NCBI RefSeq assembly: GCF_000018285.1
Contig: NC_009901.1
Coordinates: 1,487,001-1,551,000 of the forward strand
DNA from: Shewanella pealeana ATCC 700345
GTDB lineage: Bacteria; Pseudomonadota; Gammaproteobacteria; Enterobacterales; Shewanellaceae
Direction: 5' to 3'
DNA length: 64,000 nucleotides
Under the pieces are notes generated by a model. That model saw only the letters and a list, made by a program, of their open reading frames with translations, was not told where the DNA came from and made no database searches. Positions within the stretch are counted from its first letter, which is position 1, and each line of letters starts with the position of its first letter. Below are positions 44,275 through 53,548 of this stretch, piece by piece. The position numbers were made by a program, and so were the translations under genes.

Positions 44275-44321
44275 AAGTAAAAAGCAGCTGGTGGCCTTTA
44301 GTCCACCAGCTGCTTTACTGT
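44275..44321 (-). repeat. strong hairpin upstream of the tiny ORF pair
   Basis: aaagcagctggtgg / ccaccagctgcttt, 14-bp stem with an 8-base loop. It lies in the 5' leader of the tiny ORFs. Confidence 0.8.
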
Positions 44322-44542
44322 GCTGTTATTGGTTACAGCATAAAGATGATATATATCTGAAATTTATTGGAACTTCGGTTGACTTTCAAAAGCTCAGCTT
44401 GTGTTTTGAATTAAATATGAGGGAGGGCTAATAAAGCTAAGAGAAAGTATTGAAGAGTGGGATGTCTACAACTCAAGGTGGAATACAGTGCGTTCTAACT
44501 TGGTATTGAGTTGGGTGCACTGTATTACTTTCAAGTTTAACA
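44322..44542. other. intergenic, no gene seen
   Basis: AT-rich stretch between the hairpin and the next small ORF; presumably carries the tiny ORF promoter. Confidence 0.3.
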
Positions 44543-44761
44543 TCATGGTGTTAAAACGAAGTCATAATCTCGTTGAGCGTTAACGATCACACAACCTGCA
44601 ATGACTCCTACAAGAGCAAGCCAGAGTGTATGCTTCGAATCAGCAGCTTTAGCCTGCATTGTGCAGCCTATCCCTCCCAATACCGCGCTTTTTACTTGAG
44701 GACTAGAAGCCACACCATTTACGATCTCCGAAACTAATTTGTTCGCAGTTGAAGCTGACAA
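44543..44761 (-). CDS. small one-helix membrane protein, uncertain
   Basis: 72 codons with a TTG start and no clear ribosome binding site. The C-terminal half has one transmembrane helix (TLWLALVGVIAGCVIVNA). The size and single helix recall filamentous phage coat-like proteins, and a Gp2-like gene is in the same island, but there is no sequence match I can claim. Confidence 0.35.
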   Translation of the reverse strand: MSASTANKLVSEIVNGVASSPQVKSAVLGGIGCTMQAKAADSKHTLWLALVGVIAGCVIVNAQRDYDFVLTP

Positions 44762-44962
44762 AGTTGTAGTTTTTAGCTTGTGTTAGTTTTGCCCTCGCTC
44801 TTTGTTAGAACAGTTCAGCCTGCGTTGACGAAAGCTTACTTGGTAAGCCCCTAACTTCTTAGACGCTTAACTGTTTTCATTGGACTGCCCCGAGTCCGAT
44901 TGGCTAGCTGAGCAGGCTGGTGATAGCTTGAGGGTATTTATCAAGCAGGTGAGAACCAATAG

Positions 44963-45196
44963 TCAATTACGCCGCTCATTGAAAAGAAAATAGAAGCTAG
45001 CCTGCGCAAAGCGTTTGGTTCAAGTGCACTTACAATCCCATTTCCTATACTTAGTTTGGCCATTGCAGCAAATATTCATAGCCAAGTTAAAGCGCTAAAG
45101 GAACAGGTTTCAGCAAATGATATTGATCAGTTTATTGATCAATTACACAGGCTAAATCGCGGCTTAATCACCGCCGCTTTGCCACAAGCTTTGTGA
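44963..45196 (+). pseudogene. gene remnant without start codon
   Basis: A 77-codon open frame after an in-frame TAG, with no ATG, GTG or TTG in its first half. It reads KKIEASLRKAFGSSALTIPF and later FIDQLHRLNRGLITAALPQA. Looks like the C-terminal end of a protein whose front was lost. The rest of 44,762-45,359 has no gene. Confidence 0.4.
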
Positions 45197-45359
45197 ATCG
45201 TCACAGATAATCGCGGGACTATGGGTACATACCAACTCGATTAATGATTATGACATCTATAACTCAAAAGTTGCTCTAAAAAAATGTGAAACTTGTCAAT
45301 AATTAATCGATAGAAACCCAATAAGCAATTTACTAAATAAAGGGACTAACAATTTATAA

Positions 45360-46223
45360 TTAGAGGTAGTTTAAGTATCGCTTAATGTCATTGAAGTTTT
45401 TGACGATAATTTGCTGGCCAAGAGGATTCGAATCCAAAGTGTGGATGTCGATATTATAAGCATCTAATACATATCTAATTAGTGCAGCATTAGTCGATAT
45501 TTCAAGCTCGTCCTCCTTCATCCCATAATCATTAGATATTACAGCTGCCTGGTTTACTGTCAGCCTTGAATCGGGCGCTAGTTTTACGGTGATGTGCGTA
45601 CTCCAAAGTTTGTCCTGTGCTTTACTCATCACTAATTTGTCGTTGATATCTGGTATCCCTCTTATACGGCTTAGTACAAAGTCTCGGTAATCGTTCGCAT
45701 ATTCACAATAGGCTCTGACATGCCAGCGTAGAGCGGTGCAAACTAGTGAATGAGGAGAAATTATTCGCTCGACCTCTTGTCCATCTTTAAGTGACGTGTA
45801 GCTAATATCTACACGTTTTTTTTCTCTAATAGCCTGAATCAAAGGATGGAGAACTTGAGGAGAGATATTACGTGTGACCGGACGAATCATTGATGTGTTA
45901 TCAAATCCCATATTGAGATCAGCAAACGTGACGTTCATGTCTTCACTACGCGAAAGAATATGCAGATATTCATCCGCATGACCACTTGTAAGACTAGGGG
46001 TAAAGGTACTGCTTGGTTTATAGCCTTTTAGATACTTGTCATAAACGAGGTTGCCAGGCGCTATATCAGCCAAGTAAGTATTGATATCCTTAGAAGCTTG
46101 TTGACGGCCAATACCAAAGTTTTTTATTAGATGGTTAGTTGTTAATCTACCTTCCCACAATGCAATAATCTCAATCATTCGATATCGAAAGAGTAGATCC
46201 CACCTTATTGGCCATTTGTTCAC
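45360..46223 (-). CDS. WYL-domain defence regulator, CapW/BrxR type
   Basis: 287 residues. An N-terminal winged helix (LTTNHLIKNFGIGRQQASKDINTY), a WYL domain (KRVDISYTSL; SPHSLVCTALRWHVRAYCEY; FVLSRIRGI) and a C-terminal extension. Such regulators repress defence operons and respond to nucleic acid or nucleotide ligands. Divergent from the jetABCD-like operon with a 155-bp gap holding tacctg/caggta arms (46,273-46,310) as a possible operator. No target other than the Wadjet-like operon is near. Confidence 0.82.
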   Translation of the reverse strand: MNKWPIRWDLLFRYRMIEIIALWEGRLTTNHLIKNFGIGRQQASKDINTYLADIAPGNLVYDKYLKGYKPSSTFTPSLTSGHADEYLHILSRSEDMNVTFADLNMGFDNTSMIRPVTRNISPQVLHPLIQAIREKKRVDISYTSLKDGQEVERIISPHSLVCTALRWHVRAYCEYANDYRDFVLSRIRGIPDINDKLVMSKAQDKLWSTHITVKLAPDSRLTVNQAAVISNDYGMKEDELEISTNAALIRYVLDAYNIDIHTLDSNPLGQQIIVKNFNDIKRYLNYL

Positions 46224-46378
46224 TTTAAAGTATTCCTGTCTAGTTAAGCTACGTGTATATGCAGTCAGTATTTACCTGTCGTTATTGGCGTCATAGTATT
46301 GTTTCAGGTATCTAGCAGTCAATAGATAAAAGATAAGGCTGGAGATATAGTTAATTTAACAAAGAAGAGTATTAACGC

Positions 46379-47656
46379 ATGGTTGCACCTAAGAGTCTGA
46401 TCTTTCAATTGCACCAATACTGGGGAGTCGTTGAACAGTTAACTCGGCTCTCTAGAGAGCATCCAGCCTTTGGGCTCCGAACACTTGAGCAAGTGATTAC
46501 TCAGTACAAAAGCAAGGACACTGATATTAATACGGTATTGGGTAGTTTGATTAATGCAGAGATACTGCAATCGATCAATCGGACCAATGACTATCAGCTC
46601 AATACCTTAGTGGTGGACTTCGTCAGAGGACTGACTCAGGAACATGAACTAGGTTTATCGGCAGTGCTCAAGGCTCGTGTTGATGCAATCAAGCATGCTA
46701 CAAGCCAAGTTTTAAGGGGGTTGGAGGATTCGGATAATGACTTACTTCGCTCAGGGGCTAACCAACTTTCAGAACTAGTCAGAAAGATCGCACAGCAGCT
46801 GAGTCAAGACAAACTGGCTATCTTTGAAATTGCTGAATTAGCGAAGTCTGCAGATACTAATGTGCCTATAGAGCGGCGTTATCGCGAAGTATTGGAAGTG
46901 TACGACCAATACGTCGAGCCGATGAATGAAATGATGGATAGCGGGCTTGGTGGTAGTTTTTATCCCTTATTAGAGAATGCTGAGTTTACTTTGGATAGAG
47001 TTGTAGAGATGCTTTCAATTCGTGGTTCTTTGTACCAACAACGACTTGCAATACGCCAGATTGCTTACCAAGTTAAAGACCTTCGATATCAAGGACGTAT
47101 CATCGCTCAGCAATGTGCAGACAATCTGCTTCCATTGAGAGAGGAGGCTCGGCAGCACAACCAACTCTCTGCAGCCATCAGCAAGCAAATTAGCGCAGTT
47201 CGAAAAAAAGGTCTAGCTCGTGGTCTTGAAGGTAATGGCTTACCAATGTGGAAAAGTGGCCGTTCGACAAAGGTTCAATTGGGAAATGAAGTGCGTGAAC
47301 TGATGGCTGAGTTTATAAACTTTGAACCTAGCACGATTCCTTTTCCCGATGAAGAAATTGCGCCAAGTAGTCCATTAATCAGCTGGGTAGATGAAGATTA
47401 TCTCCTGAAACAACTCCTCAACGCACTACCGATATACAATCTTATGGTTTGGCTCAAAGACAATTATCAATATTTGCCAGATGCAGAGCTATTACGTCTT
47501 TATCATGAGCTTGTTCGAGATAAGCAATGGGAAAGTATCCTTAGTTCTAATGTAGATACCACTGCGCTGAACACCGTATATGTAACTTATTACCCTCATG
47601 AAATAACTCTTTTAGATAGCTCAACAGTTGTAAAGGAGAATGTAAATGCAAGATAG
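46379..47656 (+). CDS. jetA: Wadjet-like kleisin subunit JetA (MukF/MksF-like)
   Basis: 425 residues. N-terminal winged-helix part (about 1-90), a long helical centre (about 100-260), and a C-terminal helical and winged end (DEDYLLKQLLNALPIYNL). This is the layout of MukF/MksF-type kleisins. In Wadjet it bridges the SMC heads. Start ATG 46379 has weak AAGAAGAG upstream. Overlaps jetB by 11 bases. Recognised by order and shape, with weak sequence signatures. Confidence 0.7.
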   Translation: MVAPKSLIFQLHQYWGVVEQLTRLSREHPAFGLRTLEQVITQYKSKDTDINTVLGSLINAEILQSINRTNDYQLNTLVVDFVRGLTQEHELGLSAVLKARVDAIKHATSQVLRGLEDSDNDLLRSGANQLSELVRKIAQQLSQDKLAIFEIAELAKSADTNVPIERRYREVLEVYDQYVEPMNEMMDSGLGGSFYPLLENAEFTLDRVVEMLSIRGSLYQQRLAIRQIAYQVKDLRYQGRIIAQQCADNLLPLREEARQHNQLSAAISKQISAVRKKGLARGLEGNGLPMWKSGRSTKVQLGNEVRELMAEFINFEPSTIPFPDEEIAPSSPLISWVDEDYLLKQLLNALPIYNLMVWLKDNYQYLPDAELLRLYHELVRDKQWESILSSNVDTTALNTVYVTYYPHEITLLDSSTVVKENVNAR

Positions 47657-48215
47657 CAAAATCGACTTAAGTGAGCTGGCTTATCTCACAGAGCTTTTTG
47701 ACCTGTTTAATTCAGGGCGTCATCTTAATCGCTCGTCTGATGCGACGTTGTGGCATGAGCTTGAGCAAAATTCAGCACAATATCAGTGTTTATTTTCTAA
47801 TTTGGGGTTCGAACTGTGCATTGATGGTCGAGGTTTTGCTTGGTTTCATGATGAAGAAGGCAGTCAGAACGTCAATAAGCAATCGCGCCAGTTAGCGTTA
47901 TTGCTCATGGTTATTTTTGACTATCAGGCTGATTGTGGTCGCTCTTTTGGTCAGTTCTATCAGTGGACCATTGGGAGCGCGTTACTAGAAGGAGTCTACG
48001 AAAGGCATCAAGGATTACTGGATGCGGAAGAGTTGGACCAGGGTGCCTTAATAAAGATACTAGAAAATGCAGTACGGAAAGGTTTCGCTATCCAAGAAAA
48101 TGATCACTGGCGTTTATTACCTTCTGTTTATCGATACCTAGATCATTTTGAAGCCATTACTGAACAAGCATCAAACAGTGGTGTAGCAACTTATGAGGGA
48201 GATGAATCATGTTAA
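47646..48215 (+). CDS. jetB: Wadjet-like subunit JetB (MukE/MksE-like)
   Basis: 189 residues, two winged-helix units (LAYLTELFDLFNSGRH; LEGVYERHQGLLDAEELDQGALIKILENAVRKGFAI). This is the MukE-like (KITE) fold position. AAAGGAG lies upstream of the ATG inside jetA; the stop overlaps the jetC ATG by seven bases. JetB partners bind the kleisin. Confidence 0.7.
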   Translation: MQDSKIDLSELAYLTELFDLFNSGRHLNRSSDATLWHELEQNSAQYQCLFSNLGFELCIDGRGFAWFHDEEGSQNVNKQSRQLALLLMVIFDYQADCGRSFGQFYQWTIGSALLEGVYERHQGLLDAEELDQGALIKILENAVRKGFAIQENDHWRLLPSVYRYLDHFEAITEQASNSGVATYEGDESC

Positions 48216-51001
48216 ATTATGGCTTTCAACGCCTAGCATTAATTGGCAGTGCAGGGTACCAAAGGGCTGAGTTACCTCTGGATGACTCTGTTTCCTTAAT
48301 TGCGCCCAATAATCACGGCAAAACAAGTTTGATCAATGCCCTCCAGTTTTTGCTCATAATTGATAAAAGAAGGATGGATTTTGGGTCTCATACACTTGAA
48401 AAAGCACGCCGCTTCTATTTTCCAAACAATAGCGCTTATATCCTGCTTGAAGTCATTTTGCCACAAAGCGGTACTGTCGTCTTCGGTTGTGTCGGCAAAG
48501 GTGTTGGTTATGACTATGAATTCTTTGCCTACAAAGGTGAATTGAATCTGGATGACTACCGTCTGGCTGATGGCAACATTGTTACCCAACCAAAGCTAGT
48601 TAATCACCTAGCTAGTAAGGGGTATATGGCCTATCGTTACAATGATAATGATTTTAGCCATTTGATATACGGTGGCGTGAAAAGTAAAAAAACAAGCGAT
48701 ACTGACTTCACAGTATTTAAGCTCGAACATGCCAGCGATGCGCGCTCATTTCAACAAGTGCTCACTAAGACACTAAGGCTTGATAAGCTTAACTCCAGTG
48801 ACGTTAAAGACTACTTACTGAAAATTTTTCGTCGAGAACTACCCAACGCCAGCATCGACTTTAAGCAAGAGTGGGAAAAAGCATTTCAGGACATAAATCT
48901 AGAACGAGAACAGTATTTTGCTGCACTGAATAATCTACCTATTATTCAGGAGTTAGAGCAGAAGTTTGAGCGTGCTCTTATGCTAAGAGGAAAGGTTGTT
49001 GCATACCAGCCTAAAGTTAATGAGTTTCTGCAAGACTGGCATGGTCACGTTAAATCCAGAACAGATAACTATAATCAGCAAAAAGAACAAGTAGCTCAGC
49101 AGCAAGTTAATCTGCAAAAGCAGGATAGGGAAAATGTTGAAAAACGAAGTATCCTCAACAGCAAAATTAGCGATATCCTTAAAGCTGATAAACAGCATGA
49201 AGAGTTAGATGCTCATTTCGCCTTGGTTCTAGATAGGTCATACCTAGATGAGCAGTTGAAGTTCGCAAAACGAGAATACGAAGCTCAAGCTACATTGTGT
49301 GTACGATCACAGCGCTCTTCCTCAAAGGTGCTTAGTAAACAGCGGCAAGAGCGCGAGACGGAACTTATGAGAGTGGAGTCTCAAATTAAAACGCTGGGAG
49401 ATAACCTATATCTTCACCTTTCTAATCAGCTAGATGCACAAGAGCTTGATAAGCTTAATAAAGTACTAAATTCACAAGTAATGCAGCTTTCAGCTAGTAA
49501 ATACTCTTTAGATATCAACACGCTTCGTCAGTTATTAAAGAGCGAGGAAACTGAGCAATTCTCACTACTTGGTTTAACTGTATCTCTTGATGAGTTAATT
49601 CCTCAGCACATTCAAAAAACAGAACAAGAGCTGTTGGAGGAAAGGCAAAGCCTGACTGAGCAAATAGCTGACCTAAAAGGTTTAGTGGAAGCGAGTAAAC
49701 AAGGAGAGTTAGCCGAAAAGAAAAAGGACCAATTAGAAAGGGCAGTAAAGAAGTGTGAACAGGACCTTACTGATTACCAACAGCTTCAGAAGCTGAGAGA
49801 TAAACAGGCAGAACGCTCTGAACAAAAAGAAGTATTTGAGCAAGATTTAAAAGCCATCAATACTGAACTGTCTAATGCGGAGCAAAAGCACAAAGAATTA
49901 ACTGATCAAATCAATGAGATTGCAGGTAAGCTCACTAAGTTAATAGCGGCTAATGAAAGTGTCGATAATCTGAAAAAACAGAGAATTGATGACCTGGCGA
50001 TGTTTTCTGCACTATCAGAACAACCTCACACACCTTGGTTAATGACTGAGGAATGGTCCTTGGATCTCTTACCAATCAAGCTTGATTATTTTAATGCTGA
50101 TTGTAGAGAATTAGAGAAGGTAGCTAAAGATCTGCGTCAGATGAAAAATGAGTTAGTACAAAAAGGGCTAACCAAGTTTCAAATAGCTCAAACTCAGGAT
50201 GAAGAGCTAAAAGGTATAATTCAGTTTAGTCATTGTTTGGAAGATGAGAAGAAAGCTCTAGAAAGGCGCGCTCGATCTGCAGTGGTTAACGTGACAGCGA
50301 GTTTAAGAGAACTCCGTAGTGGTCTCTTGGCACTGCAAAGCAAAATGAAAGAGTTCAATCGATTAATAAGCCACAGGCAGTTGTCAGACTTAAAAACTTT
50401 CAAAATTGAGCCTGTCGAGGAAGGTCAGCTTGTTGATGCAATGAACGTGTTGATACAGCAAGCCGAACAGACTGAAAGTGGACAGAGCTTCGAGTTATTT
50501 GATCAAGCCAGTATTTTGGATGATGCTGATTTAGACAGAGCAAAGAGTCTGCTTATAGAAGAAGGCAATGCTCGCCAAGGGTTAAGGGTTGCAGACCTGT
50601 TTAGACTTGAGTTTGTTGTGGCTAAGCAGGGCCAACAACAAGAGTCGTTTGAGGATATTGATAGCGCCGCTTCTAACGGTACAGTCTTGATGGCTAAGCT
50701 TGTAACTGGCCTTGCTATGTTGCACTTAATGCAAGATAAACGTCATCAGATGAAAGCAGTATGCTATCTAGATGAGGCGCTGGCACTAGACACCAGAAAC
50801 CAAGCTAACTTGATAGAAATTGCTGACCAGTTTGGTTTTGCTTTGATTTTTGCCTCGCCGGCCCCGTTAACAACTGCGAGGTATTGTGTGCCGATCCATC
50901 AAGCGAACGGTAAGAATCACATCAGCCGTAATAGCTGGCAGATTTTCGAGGCTATAGAGAACTCGAAAATTGAGCAGTTGCTAGCGGAGTCAATATTATG
51001 A
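48209..51001 (+). CDS. jetC: Wadjet-like SMC ATPase JetC (MukB/MksB-like)
   Basis: 930 residues. Walker A is at 32-40 (APNNHGKTS), the long coiled coils cover about 260-600, and the C-terminal head has the signature area SNGTVLMAKLVTGLAMLHL and Walker B CYLDEALALD (about 851-860). The protein would extrude DNA loops and expose small circular DNA to JetD. It is shorter than the usual ~1,100-residue JetC, so a variant subtype. The stop overlaps jetD start by four bases (ATGA). Confidence 0.8.
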   Translation: MLNYGFQRLALIGSAGYQRAELPLDDSVSLIAPNNHGKTSLINALQFLLIIDKRRMDFGSHTLEKARRFYFPNNSAYILLEVILPQSGTVVFGCVGKGVGYDYEFFAYKGELNLDDYRLADGNIVTQPKLVNHLASKGYMAYRYNDNDFSHLIYGGVKSKKTSDTDFTVFKLEHASDARSFQQVLTKTLRLDKLNSSDVKDYLLKIFRRELPNASIDFKQEWEKAFQDINLEREQYFAALNNLPIIQELEQKFERALMLRGKVVAYQPKVNEFLQDWHGHVKSRTDNYNQQKEQVAQQQVNLQKQDRENVEKRSILNSKISDILKADKQHEELDAHFALVLDRSYLDEQLKFAKREYEAQATLCVRSQRSSSKVLSKQRQERETELMRVESQIKTLGDNLYLHLSNQLDAQELDKLNKVLNSQVMQLSASKYSLDINTLRQLLKSEETEQFSLLGLTVSLDELIPQHIQKTEQELLEERQSLTEQIADLKGLVEASKQGELAEKKKDQLERAVKKCEQDLTDYQQLQKLRDKQAERSEQKEVFEQDLKAINTELSNAEQKHKELTDQINEIAGKLTKLIAANESVDNLKKQRIDDLAMFSALSEQPHTPWLMTEEWSLDLLPIKLDYFNADCRELEKVAKDLRQMKNELVQKGLTKFQIAQTQDEELKGIIQFSHCLEDEKKALERRARSAVVNVTASLRELRSGLLALQSKMKEFNRLISHRQLSDLKTFKIEPVEEGQLVDAMNVLIQQAEQTESGQSFELFDQASILDDADLDRAKSLLIEEGNARQGLRVADLFRLEFVVAKQGQQQESFEDIDSAASNGTVLMAKLVTGLAMLHLMQDKRHQMKAVCYLDEALALDTRNQANLIEIADQFGFALIFASPAPLTTARYCVPIHQANGKNHISRNSWQIFEAIENSKIEQLLAESIL

Positions 51002-51876
51002 GCCAGGCATTAGCTAAAGCACTAATGCGATTGCGGGACGCACACCCTGAATCAGTAGCGGCAAGTACGATGACGCAACCTCAAAGAAAGCAATTGGAAG
51101 AGTTTGGTCGTAAGACTCAAAGTATACGAGTTACCCCTAAAGGACGAGGAGTGACCTACAGCATTCAAGAGGTAGAAGTAGTTCAAGTAACTCTTAATCA
51201 GTTAGTGCCAGATCGTAACTTGTCGTTTCCAGTCCCTCAAAGAGCGGCGAACATCGCAAGTAGTCGTAGCAGCAAAAAAGGGCTGACTGTTCACAATGTT
51301 ACGTATGTGTTGGCCAAAACAGTCGCAGACCCACAATGGAAAGTAGGTGAGCTACCAACCAAACACTTACAAGCAGCAACAGAGCTATTTGGTGTGTTTG
51401 CGCTAGAGGTCGGGGGGGCAATAAATGGAAATCTGCACAGTATTCACCCTATCTGGTTGGTAGAGAACCAAGCGCTGTTTGACTTACTCGATTGGTTACC
51501 TTCAAACGAACCAACTACGATAATTTGGTACAGAGGGCAGTTACACAACAAGTTGATTGATTGGCTATCGATGCCTGAACGGGCGCCAATAGTTTATTTT
51601 TTTGCTGACTATGATGGTGTGGGCCTGAATAACTTCAGGCGTTTAAAAGAGAAGCTTGAAGGTAGAGCAGAGTTTTGGTTTATGCCGAACTGGAGAGAGC
51701 TGTTGACCCGCTATGGACAGAACCAGCTTTGGGGGGATACTGCGCGAGATTTTGAGTCATTTGAGCGTAACAGTGAAGGTTGGTTAGAGAGCTTAACTGA
51801 GTTAAATGAGCTGGTACAATCGATGAAGAAGCAAGGCTTAGCGTTAGAACAAGAGGTTGTCTGGTTGAATGATTAA
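50998..51876 (+). CDS. jetD: Wadjet-like nuclease subunit JetD (Toprim-like)
   Basis: 292 residues. The C-terminal Toprim-like part has VENQALFDLL with the acidic residue, WYRGQLHNKLIDWL, and YFFADYDGVGLNNFRRL with the DxD. JetD cuts the DNA once the SMC complex has identified a plasmid. It is shorter than classical JetD (about 380-400), with a small N-terminal arm. Overlaps jetC by four bases. Operon jetABCD with tight overlaps throughout. Confidence 0.72.
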   Translation: MSQALAKALMRLRDAHPESVAASTMTQPQRKQLEEFGRKTQSIRVTPKGRGVTYSIQEVEVVQVTLNQLVPDRNLSFPVPQRAANIASSRSSKKGLTVHNVTYVLAKTVADPQWKVGELPTKHLQAATELFGVFALEVGGAINGNLHSIHPIWLVENQALFDLLDWLPSNEPTTIIWYRGQLHNKLIDWLSMPERAPIVYFFADYDGVGLNNFRRLKEKLEGRAEFWFMPNWRELLTRYGQNQLWGDTARDFESFERNSEGWLESLTELNELVQSMKKQGLALEQEVVWLND

Positions 51877-52297
51877 TGTCATAGCTGGGGGCAATTCTAG
51901 AAGACCTTAAATAAAGGGGCACCCTCCACCTATCTGTGTAATGATAAACCGCAACTTTAAAACGCTAAACTATTCAATCGGTTGATTATTAGTTTAATTC
52001 CATAGTGGAAGCACACTATCTGCGTTACAGCATTACCTTATACTGGAAAAATTGTATTATCAGTCAATAGTTTGTTTATGTCATAGTCGTAATTTATTTG
52101 TCATTACCGACGACAAAGTCGGGCTTGAGTTTCTTCGGACTACTGGAGCAAGTGTTTTCAACGCACTGCTATCGGCAGAGCCAGCAATCCTAGTTAAAGC
52201 TGACTAAAAGCGGAAGTAGTAAGAATAAGGTTGCGAAGAAGACTTCAGCTTAAAACAGTTTTTTGGGTTAATTTAAATCGTAAAATGTGGAGTAACA
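51877..52297. other. intergenic between jetD and the DUF6361 operon
   Basis: 421 bp. A 51-codon frame from TTG ending at 52207 (FVITDDKVGLEFLRTTGASV) looks like a fragment, without a ribosome binding site. The promoter of the DUF6361 operon should be here. Confidence 0.35.
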
Positions 52298-53548
52298 GTG
52301 AGTCGACAATCCAGTATGATTGGTTGGATAGATTTCTCATCTATAGAACGGGACCGTGTATCGCAAGTGCTATCAATGTTACAAGAGAAAGGTACATTGG
52401 ATGAGTTAGGCATAGGGCAAATACGAGATGCCTTTGCCGACCAGCTTTTTCCGGGCTTTTCAACTATCCAAACCCGTGCCAAATACTTTGTCACTATCCC
52501 GTATATCTTTTATGACTACCGTAAGTTAGAGCTGCATGAGAGACCTCCTCTGGATGAATATATTAACCAGCAGGAAGATAAGCTTGCTATATGTTTAGTT
52601 GAAAACCATAGGCATGACATGCCCAAAGGGATCATTGGAAAAGACAGCTTAGAAAAGGGAGTTGCTCGAAAGCCATCTTCGGTCTATTGGAATGGGGTAC
52701 GCCAGTTGTCTATTGCTAATACGGAGCTTTCTTTACGAGAGTTTACTAACCAGTATCAAGCGTTAGCGAACAAAAAGAGTGAAACTCATGTAGATGACGA
52801 TGAGCTGCACTCTGATATAGCACATCAAATGACAAAACCTGATGGTTATAATGAATCTTGGTTAAACCAAGTATCAATAGATCTCACCCGTAAAGAAGCT
52901 GAATTCCTAAAAAACAAATTACAGCTATCGAGTAAAATTGAACATAGTGTTCCTGCTCAACTATTTAAGCACAACCTAGTTGGTGATGCGTTACAAATGG
53001 CTGATATGTTGACCAATGATGCATGGCAGGCCGAAGCCCTTTATGAAAAGTTAAAAGACTCACCAATTTCCTCCCAAACGAAAACATGTTTTGAAAAAGC
53101 GCTGCAATTTAGTTTTGTTCTTGAAGGGGCGCATATTCGTTACAACATTCTCATAGCTCATCGCGCCAAAAATACCGAACAGATTGAACTGTTGAGTGAA
53201 GAGTTTGATGTTTGGTTGAATCATGCTAGTAAACAGTTGACTAGTTTTGAGCAGCAAAGCATTGATAGTTGGTATGATTTTGCTTTCGGTCCATATAAAA
53301 ATGCAAACAATCGAACACGTCAGTTTATCGAAAGCTGGTGTAGCTTGATACGTGAGAATGCTTCAGTAGATAAATTGAGTGCATGTGTGAAGCAGCAAGC
53401 CATAGCAAATAAAGGGGCTCGGTGTTTGTTGAGAAAAGCGCTTAATGAAAACCAAAAGTGGGTCGGAATGCGCAAACTAGAATTTCGTTGGCCTTCTGCC
53501 AAGGTTATTTTACAAGATATCCAGGAGGGACTAGATGTTAGCGCCTGA
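52298..53548 (+). CDS. DUF6361 family protein, first gene of a putative defence trio
   Basis: 416 residues, GTG start with GGAG seven bases upstream. Conserved-looking stretches: MIGWIDFSSIERDRVSQVLSM at the N-terminus, DELGIGQIRDAFADQLFPG, and FVTIPYIFYDYRK. The rest is helical; no catalytic motif can be named. DUF6361 proteins occur beside PLD and helicase genes in bacterial islands (recollection of family context). The next gene overlaps by 14 bases, so they are translated together. Confidence 0.65.
   Translation: MSRQSSMIGWIDFSSIERDRVSQVLSMLQEKGTLDELGIGQIRDAFADQLFPGFSTIQTRAKYFVTIPYIFYDYRKLELHERPPLDEYINQQEDKLAICLVENHRHDMPKGIIGKDSLEKGVARKPSSVYWNGVRQLSIANTELSLREFTNQYQALANKKSETHVDDDELHSDIAHQMTKPDGYNESWLNQVSIDLTRKEAEFLKNKLQLSSKIEHSVPAQLFKHNLVGDALQMADMLTNDAWQAEALYEKLKDSPISSQTKTCFEKALQFSFVLEGAHIRYNILIAHRAKNTEQIELLSEEFDVWLNHASKQLTSFEQQSIDSWYDFAFGPYKNANNRTRQFIESWCSLIRENASVDKLSACVKQQAIANKGARCLLRKALNENQKWVGMRKLEFRWPSAKVILQDIQEGLDVSA

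Noticed and set aside
52060-52207. 51-codon frame upstream of the DUF6361 gene
   Set aside because: TTG start without ribosome binding site; at most a remnant.
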